Shown here: positions 24,449 through 30,424 of the stretch, piece by piece
Numbering within the stretch: the first letter of the stretch is position 1
Layout: every line of letters begins with the position of its first letter
Source: Pseudomonas citronellolis
GTDB taxonomy: Bacteria; Pseudomonadota; Gammaproteobacteria; Pseudomonadales; Pseudomonadaceae
Reading direction: 5' to 3'
DNA length: 56,361 bases
Assembly (NCBI RefSeq): GCF_029335315.1
Contig: NZ_JARJLT010000028.1
Coordinates: 1 to 56,361 of the forward strand
Program-made: the position numbers and the translations under genes
The notes under the pieces: model-generated
Database searches by the model: none
Told to the model about the DNA's origin: nothing
The model's input: only the letters and a program-made list of their open reading frames with translations

Positions 24449-24916
24449 ATGGAACGACAGGAAGAACAGGAAAAGCCCCAGGTCGAGCGCTTCGGCGGGA
24501 TCTTGCGGAAGGACTCCCGAGGCGAGCGATGCACCGAGTATGTCCTGGCCAGCGAGCATGATCGAGTGGCAGCCGAGGCGGAGACGTTCCGCATCAGCTC
24601 CGACATCAAGCAGGCGAACCTAGAGCTTGAGCAGGAGCGCTACCGGTACGCGGTGATGCGTATAAAGGAACTTGACCTGCTCTTCGCTCGCTACATCCTG
24701 GCCATGCGCTCGGCGGTTATCGAGATGGACCACGGCGCCGGCGCCGAGGCGGCCATGGCCTGGATCATCAACAGCCTGGTCGGCCCCGGCGAGCTGCCGC
24801 CGGACGGTGAGGTCGACGCACAAGGCTACTTCGACCGGGAAATCGCCGTGGTGGACGCCGCCCTGGCCGAGGTGTTCGCCTTCTTCAAGGCGAGTCGCCG
24901 GCCGCCTGGCAGCTGA
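24449..24916 (+). CDS. accessory-slot protein of unknown function (cargo candidate)
   Basis: 155 residues from ATG 24449, with AGGTGAGG 6 bases upstream; a GTG at 24428 is in frame but has no such site. The protein is soluble and mainly helical, with a Gln/Glu-rich start (ERQEEQEKPQVERFGGILRK) and hydrophobic helices later. It matches no family I know. It lies between the F-like gene and the protease gene, a slot that holds anti-CRISPR and other cargo genes in Pseudomonas Mu-like phages. It has its own 83-base leader with an 8-bp direct repeat and is followed directly by a late-promoter motif. Confidence 0.75.
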   Translation: MERQEEQEKPQVERFGGILRKDSRGERCTEYVLASEHDRVAAEAETFRISSDIKQANLELEQERYRYAVMRIKELDLLFARYILAMRSAVIEMDHGAGAEAAMAWIINSLVGPGELPPDGEVDAQGYFDREIAVVDAALAEVFAFFKASRRPPGS

Positions 24917-24922
24917 TCCCGA

Positions 24923-24942
24923 TCTACTGAACCCCTTCCTCT
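24923..24942 (+). promoter_or_regulatory. late-promoter motif, copy 2
   Basis: TCTACTGAACCCCTTCCTCT, identical to 17576-17595, placed 36 bases upstream of the protease/scaffold start and 6 bases after the cargo candidate's stop. Confidence 0.65.
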
Positions 24943-24956
24943 AATTCCGCGTACCC

Positions 24957-24980
24957 CATGCCGCCGACTATGGCGGCATG
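24957..24980 (+). promoter_or_regulatory. hairpin covering the protease start codon
   Basis: A perfect 9-bp stem CATGCCGCC (24957-24965) / GGCGGCATG (24972-24980) with a 6-base loop includes the ATG at 24978. ATGGCGGCATGA (24970-24981) is a Met-Ala-Ala-stop mini-ORF identical to that at 17622-17633. Confidence 0.55.
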
Positions 24981-26000
24981 AACGCACAAGCCCCCCAGCA
25001 AAACCGCGCAGTCTCCACCGCCCTCTGCTTTGAGCTGAGCGCCGACGTTCCCGAGTGGGTGGAAGTCCTTCCTCCGGGTCCGAAGGTGGTCGGCCGCGAT
25101 GGCCGCCAGTGGACCTACGACCCGCGCCAGGTCATGACCGCCACCGCCGACCACACCGCCGGGGCGGACCTGCCTTTCGACTACTGGCATGCCACCGAGC
25201 TGAAGGCCCCCCTCGGGGAAGAGGCTCCGGCCGCCGGCTGGGCGAAGGAATATCGCGTCAACGAGCGCGGCGCCCTGGAGGCGCGCGTGGAGTGGACGGC
25301 AGCAGCCCGCAATGCAATCCAAGCGCGCGAATACCGCTACGTAAGCCCGGTGTTCATGCACGACAAGGCGGGCCGCATCGAGCGCTTCAGCAGCTTCGGC
25401 CTTGTCACCAAGCCCAACCTTTCCATCAAGGCCCTCAACTCCGAGCAGGCCGACTCCCTTTCCCAACAACCGGAGGAATCCGACATGGCGCTTGCAGCCA
25501 TCATCCTGGCGGCCCTCGGCCTGCCTGAAACCGCCACGGACCAGGACGCCGTGGCTGCCATCGACAAGCTGAAGGCGGACAAGGAATCCGCCATCCAGTC
25601 CGCAGCCAACAGCGAGAAGGTGCCGTCCCTGTCGCTGTACGTACCGCGCCAGGACTACGACAACCAGGTGCTGCGCGCGAACAACGCCGAGCAGAGCCTG
25701 GCGCAGCAGAAGAAGGGCGACCTCGAAAAGGCGATCAACGCCGAGATCGAGGGCGCCCTGGAGGCCGGCAAGATCACCCCGGCGACCAAGGCCTACCACC
25801 TGGCGGCCTGCCAAGAGCAGGGCGGCCTGGAGCGCTTCCGCGAGTTCGTGAAGGCGGCCCCGTCCGTAACCGATCCGGTCACGCCCGAGGGTCAGAGCAA
25901 GGGTGGCGACAAGGCGCTCAACGCCGAGCAACAGCAGGCCGCTCGCATGCTGGGCATGGACGACGAGCAGTACACCAAGCATATCGAGGGGGTTAAATAA
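24978..26000 (+). CDS. head maturation protease and scaffold (Mu I/Z-like)
   Basis: 340 residues. The N-terminal half is the Mu I-type protease (DLPFDYWHATELKAPLGEEAPAAGWAKEY, then YRYVSPVFMHDKAGRIERFSSFGLVTKPNL); the C-terminal half is a charged coiled-coil scaffold. A strong GGAGG precedes an in-frame ATG at 25485, so the scaffold is also made alone, as Mu Z is from I. Start at 24978 has no ribosome site and is within a hairpin. The protease degrades the scaffold and matures the head. Confidence 0.92.
   Translation: MNAQAPQQNRAVSTALCFELSADVPEWVEVLPPGPKVVGRDGRQWTYDPRQVMTATADHTAGADLPFDYWHATELKAPLGEEAPAAGWAKEYRVNERGALEARVEWTAAARNAIQAREYRYVSPVFMHDKAGRIERFSSFGLVTKPNLSIKALNSEQADSLSQQPEESDMALAAIILAALGLPETATDQDAVAAIDKLKADKESAIQSAANSEKVPSLSLYVPRQDYDNQVLRANNAEQSLAQQKKGDLEKAINAEIEGALEAGKITPATKAYHLAACQEQGGLERFREFVKAAPSVTDPVTPEGQSKGGDKALNAEQQQAARMLGMDDEQYTKHIEGVK
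25485..26000 (+). CDS. internal in-frame scaffold protein (Mu Z-like)
   Basis: 171 residues in the same frame as the protease. GGAGG lies at 25472-25476, 8 bases before ATG 25485. The product begins ALAAIILAALGLPETATDQ and continues as a coiled coil (ADKESAIQSAANSEK, NAEQSLAQQKKGDLEKAI). It would be made in excess over the protease and guide capsid assembly. Confidence 0.75.
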   Translation: MALAAIILAALGLPETATDQDAVAAIDKLKADKESAIQSAANSEKVPSLSLYVPRQDYDNQVLRANNAEQSLAQQKKGDLEKAINAEIEGALEAGKITPATKAYHLAACQEQGGLERFREFVKAAPSVTDPVTPEGQSKGGDKALNAEQQQAARMLGMDDEQYTKHIEGVK

Positions 26001-26002
26001 CC

Positions 26003-26920
26003 ATGGCCGTTACCATTTCTCCGGCTCTTCTGTCCGCCCTGTTCCAGGGCTACCGCGCCGAGTATCAGAAGGCCTTCAGCGCTGCCAAGGCGAAAGCCGC
26101 CTGGCCGATGGTCGCCACTCTGGTGCCCAGCTCGACCTCGGGCAACATCTACCCCTGGCTGGGCAAGTTCCCCGCGCTGCGCGAGTGGGTGGGGGAACGT
26201 GTCCTGAAAAGCATGGCGGCCCACGGTTACGCCATCGAGAACAAGAAGTTCGAAGGCACGGTGGGTATCGAGCGGACTGTGATCGAAGACGATCAGGCCG
26301 GTGTGTTCATGCCGATGTTCGCCGAGATGGGTCAAGCCGCCGCGCGACACCCTGACAAGCTGGTGTTCCCCCTGCTCAAGGCGGGCACCACCACCGAGTG
26401 CTACGACGGTCAGAACTTCTTCGACACCGAGCACCCGGTTTACCCGAACGTCGACGGCACCGGCACCGCGGAGCTGGTCAGCAACATGGATGTCCCGGCC
26501 ACCGACCCCGGCCCGGCCTGGTATCTGCTGGATGTTTCGCGCGCCATCAAGCCGATCATCTTCCAGGAACGCACCAAGCCGGAGCTGACCAGCAAGACCG
26601 ATCCGAACAACTCCGACCACGTTTTCAACAGCGACGAGTACGTCCACGGCGTGCGCTACCGCTGCAACGCGGGCTTCGGTTTCTGGCAGATGGCCTACCT
26701 CAGCCGCCAGCCCCTCACGCCGGAGAACTACGCGAAGGCGCGCGCGGCCATGGGGCTGTTCAAGGCCGACGGCGGCGAGCTGATGGAGATCGAGCCGGGC
26801 CTGCTGGTTGTTCCGCCGCAGCTGGAAGCTGCAGCCCGGAAGCTGCTGGTCAAGGACGAGAACGGCGGCAACGAATGGGCCGGCACTGCCGAGCTGTTCG
26901 TATGCAAGCAGCTCGGCTAA
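26003..26920 (+). CDS. major head protein (Mu T-like)
   Basis: 305 residues, starting 2 bases after the scaffold stop. It is clearly the Mu-like major head subunit family: the ISPALLSALFQGYRAEYQKAF start, the FSSTSG-type WPMVATLVPSSTSGNIYPWLG segment, and VGIERTVIEDDQAGVFMP. It should adopt the HK97 fold and form the icosahedral shell. Confidence 0.95.
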   Translation: MAVTISPALLSALFQGYRAEYQKAFSAAKAKAAWPMVATLVPSSTSGNIYPWLGKFPALREWVGERVLKSMAAHGYAIENKKFEGTVGIERTVIEDDQAGVFMPMFAEMGQAAARHPDKLVFPLLKAGTTTECYDGQNFFDTEHPVYPNVDGTGTAELVSNMDVPATDPGPAWYLLDVSRAIKPIIFQERTKPELTSKTDPNNSDHVFNSDEYVHGVRYRCNAGFGFWQMAYLSRQPLTPENYAKARAAMGLFKADGGELMEIEPGLLVVPPQLEAAARKLLVKDENGGNEWAGTAELFVCKQLG

Positions 26921-26932
26921 GGGGGCGGCGCC

Positions 26933-27391
26933 ATGATCGTTCGCATCAAGGCAAATCGCCCCGTCTACCGCCGCCTTGGCATCGTGTTCGGCAAGCAGGC
27001 CATCGACTTCGCGGACGACCGCTTCACCGAGGCCGAGCTGCAGACGCTCCAGGCCGACCCGGTGCTGCTGGTCAAGCTGGTCGACGGCGAGCTGGTGGCC
27101 GATGCCTGCCAGTCTGGTGGCGAGGAACAGCCCCCGGCTGGTGGTTCGGCTTCGGCTGAGCCATCGGCGGCGCCCACCGCCGACACCGCCAAGGCGGTGA
27201 AGGCACCGGCGAAGGCGGCGGCCAAGGGCAAAGGGGGCGCCAAGGCTGGCGCTCCCAAGGCCAAGGGACCGGCCAAGGCGGCAGGGAAGCCCGCCGCGCA
27301 GGCGACCCAGGACGAGCCGCCGGCCGACGACAGTGCCAATGCCGCCGCGAAGGATGACGCGGCCGGCGACGGCGGGACCGGGCAGGAGTAA
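26933..27391 (+). CDS. HI1506-like head-region protein with Lys/Ala-rich tail
   Basis: 152 residues. The first ~55 residues are a small domain seen in Mu-like phages (RIKANRPVYRRLGIVFGKQAIDF, then LQADPVLLVKLV). Residues ~85-125 are an Ala/Lys/Pro-rich, histone H1-like tail (AVKAPAKAAAKGKGGAKAG and repeats), ending in an acidic stretch. It lies between the major head and gp36-like genes. The tail may bind DNA or decorate the head; no function is established. Confidence 0.78.
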   Translation: MIVRIKANRPVYRRLGIVFGKQAIDFADDRFTEAELQTLQADPVLLVKLVDGELVADACQSGGEEQPPAGGSASAEPSAAPTADTAKAVKAPAKAAAKGKGGAKAGAPKAKGPAKAAGKPAAQATQDEPPADDSANAAAKDDAAGDGGTGQE

Positions 27392-27396
27392 CCGCC

Positions 27397-27807
27397 ATGC
27401 CCTACGCCACGCGCGACGACATGGTGAAGCGCTGGGGCATGGACGCCCTCCTGGTCGTAGCGGATCGCGACCAGGACGGCGTGCTTGACGACGACGTGGT
27501 CGACGACGCGCTGGCAGATGCCACCGCTGAAATCGACACCTACGTCGGCGCCAAGAACCGCCTGCCGCTGCCTTCGGTCCCCGAGGTGCTGCTACGGCTC
27601 TGCAGCGACATCGCGCTCTATCGGTTGTCGTCAGAGGGGAACAGCTCCACGGAAGAGAAGCGCAAGCGCTATGAGGACGCCGTGGCGCTGTTGCGACGGA
27701 TCGCTTCGGGGGAAGTCTCCCTCGGCTTGCCCACGCCGCCCGAGCAGGAAAGCAGCGGCGAAGCGTGGTTCGAGGCCCAGCCGGTTCGCTTCGGGAAGCT
27801 GCTGTGA
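27397..27807 (+). CDS. DUF1320 protein, Mu gp36-like (head-tail connector)
   Basis: 136 residues starting 5 bases after the previous gene. YATRDDMVKRWG at the N-terminus and DATAEIDTYVGAKNRLPLP are hallmarks of DUF1320/gp36. It is probably the head completion or adaptor protein that joins portal to tail. Its end overlaps the next gene. Confidence 0.9.
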   Translation: MPYATRDDMVKRWGMDALLVVADRDQDGVLDDDVVDDALADATAEIDTYVGAKNRLPLPSVPEVLLRLCSDIALYRLSSEGNSSTEEKRKRYEDAVALLRRIASGEVSLGLPTPPEQESSGEAWFEAQPVRFGKLL

Positions 27808-28247
27808 CCGGCGCGGCCATCAATGTGAACCTGCTCCAGGACCCGCGCCTGGCCCGGCGACTGGACCGCCTGGCCGAGCTGGACCTGGGGCCACTTCTGG
27901 AGGGCATCGGCGCCGAGGTGGAAAGCCAGACGCGCCGACGCATCCAGGTCAACAAGGCCAGCCCCTCGGGGTCGCCGTGGCCGGAGTGGTCGGCCGACTA
28001 CGCCGAGACCCGGCACAGCGGCCAGAGCCTGCTGCAGGGCGAGGGCCACCTGCTGAGCAGCCTGACCGTGCAGGTGATCGATGACAGCGTGCTGGTCGGC
28101 AGCCCACTGGTATACGCCGCCACGCACCAGTATGGCGATGAAGAGCGCGGCATTCCGCAACGCGAGTTCCTCGGGCTGGAGGGCAACGACCTGGAAGACG
28201 TCGTCGGCCTGATCGAGGACTACCTAGAGGACATGGCAGATGAGTAA
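27804..28247 (+). CDS. phage virion morphogenesis protein (Mu G-like)
   Basis: 147 residues from GTG 27804, overlapping the upstream stop. The family signature is clear: IGAEVESQTRRRI, then SPWPEWSADYAETRHSGQSLLQ, and VYAATHQYGDEERGIPQREFLGL. In Mu, gpG acts in tail completion and was also linked to packaging. It overlaps the next gene by 8 bases. Confidence 0.9.
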   Translation: MTGAAINVNLLQDPRLARRLDRLAELDLGPLLEGIGAEVESQTRRRIQVNKASPSGSPWPEWSADYAETRHSGQSLLQGEGHLLSSLTVQVIDDSVLVGSPLVYAATHQYGDEERGIPQREFLGLEGNDLEDVVGLIEDYLEDMADE

Positions 28248-28707
28248 GTTGACCGCCGCCCAGGTGCTGGACGGCATCGAGTCCTGGGCCGTGCTGGTGT
28301 TCGCGGCGGCCGGGCTGAAAGTCGAGACGGCGCTGCACGGCGGACGTTTCGCGGTGGCCGATCTGGAACGCTATTCCACCCGCACCATGGCGTGCCGGAT
28401 CGCCCTGGAAGGCCTGAAGTTCGAGACCGACGGCAGGGGCCAGCTGGTGGCCACCGCCCACGCCGTTGTGGTCGCCCTGGCCGGCGACCTGGGCAAGGCC
28501 GGCAGTCGTGCCAGCAACGTGCTGACGGTGACGGCCGCGCTACAAGCGGCGCTCCCCGGAAGCCGTTGCGGGCTGGAGCTGATGGACAGCATCAACGCGA
28601 AGGACATGCGCGCCGCCAACCTCTACCACGCCGAGCTGGACAAGAAAGGCACCGCCGCCTGGGTGCTGACCTGGCCGGTGAAGTTTGAACATCCCCGCGT
28701 CCGTTAG
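28240..28707 (+). CDS. Gp37-family tail protein
   Basis: 155 residues, the Gp37 family of Mu-like phages (TAAQVLDGIESWAVLVFAAAG, DLERYSTRTMACRIALEGL). It lies in the tail-terminator position after the connector genes. The start at 28240 overlaps the G-like gene. The exact role is inferred from position. Confidence 0.85.
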   Translation: MSKLTAAQVLDGIESWAVLVFAAAGLKVETALHGGRFAVADLERYSTRTMACRIALEGLKFETDGRGQLVATAHAVVVALAGDLGKAGSRASNVLTVTAALQAALPGSRCGLELMDSINAKDMRAANLYHAELDKKGTAAWVLTWPVKFEHPRVR

Positions 28708-28716
28708 GAGGACCAC

Positions 28717-28923
28717 ATGAAGAGCAGCGACAAGGCCGCCCCGGCGGACGAAAGCAAATCGGCGCCGGCGCCGGCCCTGGTCAAGGTGAAGATCACCGCC
28801 GACAACGGCCACCGCCACGCCGGCACCAAACACCCCAAGGGCGCGGTTGTCCCCGTGACCGAGGGCGACGCCAAACAGATCGTCGATACCTTCAAGGTCG
28901 GCGAATACGTGAAGGGGGAGTAA
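28717..28923 (+). CDS. small tail-region protein
   Basis: 68 residues behind TTAGGAGG (spacing 6). A Lys/Ala/Pro-rich start leads into a small beta domain (VKVKITADNGHRHAGTKHPKGAVVPV). Similar short proteins of the type HxHxGxxYxxGd lie beside tail tube genes in many phages. The function is unknown. Confidence 0.75.
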   Translation: MKSSDKAAPADESKSAPAPALVKVKITADNGHRHAGTKHPKGAVVPVTEGDAKQIVDTFKVGEYVKGE

Positions 28924-28926
28924 CCC

Positions 28927-29664
28927 ATGGCACAGCCGAAAGTATTCAAGGGCACCGGCATCGTCTCCATGCAGCGCCTGGGCTTGGAAAATGCCCCGAT
29001 GCGAGACACTGGTGACGTCGAGCAACTGAAGTTCGCGCACCGCACCAGCTCGATCACCTGGAAGCAACATCGCCGCCCCGGTGGCGGCAACCTGGCGAAG
29101 CTCGACACCCTGGATGGCATCGACCTGTCGGTGCAGATGCAGGAATGGACACCGGAAAACCAGGCGATGGTGCTGCAAGGCAAGGTCATCGAGCTGGAAC
29201 CGGAGACGGTCACGGGCGAAGCGGTCGTGCTGATTCCGGGTAGCCTGGTCGTAACTGACTTCCCCGGCCCGCAGAGCCTGGTTATCACCAAGACCCAGGG
29301 CAGCACGCCTGTGCCGCTGACCGAGGTCGAGGTATCGGCGGCCGGCTTCCGGGTGAAGGCGGACAGTGCCGTGATCACCGAGCCGACCCCGGCGACCATC
29401 GCCTACACCAGCACCAAAGCCACCCGCGTCGAGCCCATCGTGGAAGCCGGCGCCGAGTACAAGGTGGTGTTCGATGGGCTCAACGAGGCCGAGAGCGGCC
29501 GCCCGGTGGTCGTGACCATCTGGCGCTGGAAGGCGCCGCCGGCCGACGAGCTGGCGCTGATCGATGCCGAGAACCCCGGCAAGCTGCTGTCCAAGGGCGA
29601 ATGCCTGGCCGACCCCAGCCGCCCGGCTGACGAGTCGCCCTTCTACCGCATCGACTGGCTGTAA
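28927..29664 (+). CDS. major tail tube protein
   Basis: 245 residues, beginning 3 bases after the previous stop. Beta-rich, with KGTGIVSMQRLG and YRIDWL ends; the order (Gp37, small protein, this gene, chaperone, tape measure) marks it as the tail tube subunit of a non-contractile tail. No sheath gene precedes it, unlike Mu. A 50-base gap without gene follows. Confidence 0.85.
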   Translation: MAQPKVFKGTGIVSMQRLGLENAPMRDTGDVEQLKFAHRTSSITWKQHRRPGGGNLAKLDTLDGIDLSVQMQEWTPENQAMVLQGKVIELEPETVTGEAVVLIPGSLVVTDFPGPQSLVITKTQGSTPVPLTEVEVSAAGFRVKADSAVITEPTPATIAYTSTKATRVEPIVEAGAEYKVVFDGLNEAESGRPVVVTIWRWKAPPADELALIDAENPGKLLSKGECLADPSRPADESPFYRIDWL

Positions 29665-29714
29665 CCCTTCCACCTGCCGGCCCCGCCTGGGGCCGGCCCT
29701 CGGAGTGACCGAAC

Positions 29715-30062
29715 ATGAGCATGGCCCTGAAACAGACCCTCAACTTCGAAGGCCTGAAGGTCGAAGTACGCGAGCTGACGGTGGGCGAGATTCGCCAGTT
29801 GCTCAAGACCATGGCCGAAGGCAGTGACGACCTGGTGGGCTACTCGATTCTGGAGGAAATCGGCCTGGCCCAGCTGCAGCTGATGACCAACCTGGAGCCG
29901 GAGCAGCTGGAAGACCTGGCGCCGAGCCAGATGCGGAAGGTGTACGAGGCGGCGCGCGAGATCAACAAGGATTTTTTCGACCTGCTCGGGCGCGTCGAGG
30001 CGGGGGGGCGTCGAGTCCTGGAGACGCTCTCCAGCAGCTCGAACGGAACGCCAGCGCCCTGA
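29715..30062 (+). CDS. tail assembly chaperone (G form)
   Basis: 115 residues, acidic, with ALKQTLNFEGLKVEVRELTVGEIRQLLK at the start, the pattern of tail chaperones in siphoviruses. Two slippery heptamers lie in X-XXY-YYZ register: T TTT TTC at 29972-29978 and G GGG GGG at 30002-30008. A -1 shift at either leads into an open frame to 30166. It directly precedes the tape-measure region, as lambda gpG does. Confidence 0.85.
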   Translation: MSMALKQTLNFEGLKVEVRELTVGEIRQLLKTMAEGSDDLVGYSILEEIGLAQLQLMTNLEPEQLEDLAPSQMRKVYEAAREINKDFFDLLGRVEAGGRRVLETLSSSSNGTPAP

Positions 30063-30166
30063 TCCGCCACGGCCACACCGGCCTGTGGGACTACCCCTGG
30101 AGCACCTGGCAGGCCGCGCACGCTGAGGCTATAGAGGCCGCCGAGCGAGCCAGCAAAGGGCGGTAG
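29715..30166 (+). CDS. frameshifted tail chaperone (G-T fusion form)
   Basis: A -1 shift after 30008 (or after 29978) continues without stop to TAG 30164-30166, giving about 150 residues. The extension reads QQLERNASALIRHGHTGLWD and on to a helical, Ala/Glu-rich end, much more protein-like than a random frame. This is the conserved gpG-T arrangement: the long form binds the tape measure protein. The shift efficiency and exact site cannot be known from sequence. Confidence 0.75.
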
Positions 30167-30177
30167 CCCATAACGAC

Positions 30178-30202
30178 GAAGCCCCGCGCAATGCGGGGCT
30201 TC
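30178..30202 (+). terminator. terminator after the head/tail-tube block
   Basis: A perfect 10-bp stem GAAGCCCCGC/GCGGGGCTTC with a 5-base loop, 12 bases after the G-T stop, followed by TGCTTTC. Confidence 0.75.
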
Positions 30203-30207
30203 TGCTT

Positions 30208-30227
30208 TCTACTGAACCGCTTCCACT
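30208..30227 (+). promoter_or_regulatory. late-promoter motif, copy 3
   Basis: TCTACTGAACCGCTTCCACT, 18 of 20 identical to the other copies, just after a terminator and about 195 bases before the tape measure gene. Confidence 0.6.
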
Positions 30228-30277
30228 GGGCCTGGGTGGGGGCGGCGGGCAACCTAGCTTTGCCCATCAGTCCTCGG

Positions 30278-30424
30278 CTATTGGCGCTTTCTGCCGGCGC
30301 CGGCCAGGACAAACATCCAGGCCACGATAGCGGCAATGCCGGTGAGGAATACCACTGCAACCGCAGCCTTGGGTGAGAAGAGGGCGAGCAAGCCTTCGAA
30401 GATCACCAGGTGATAGAACTTCAT
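30278..30424 (-). CDS. 48-residue membrane protein on the opposite strand
   Basis: ATG at 30424 to TAG at 30278, reading against all neighbouring genes. It encodes two hydrophobic segments (HLVIFEGLLALF and AAVAVVFLTGIAAIVAWMFVL) and ends in a basic tail GAGRKRQ, consistent with an inner-membrane protein. Its start overlaps the tape measure start by 2 bases on the other strand. The ribosome site is weak (AGAGG 13-17 bases upstream). Otherwise the 256-base gap would be empty. Small membrane cargo proteins, such as the superinfection-exclusion protein of HK97, are known in phage tail regions, so an exclusion role is possible but unproven. Confidence 0.45.
   Translation of the reverse strand: MKFYHLVIFEGLLALFSPKAAVAVVFLTGIAAIVAWMFVLAGAGRKRQ

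Noticed and set aside
26003-28247. Possible contractile-tail (Mu-type) module
   Set aside because: Although head genes are Mu-like, there is no sheath, baseplate spike or lysozyme gene; the tail genes are of siphovirus type.
30191-30376. Plus-strand frame between the terminator and the tape measure
   Set aside because: It begins inside the terminator hairpin and has no protein-like composition; the minus-strand membrane frame at the same place is more convincing.
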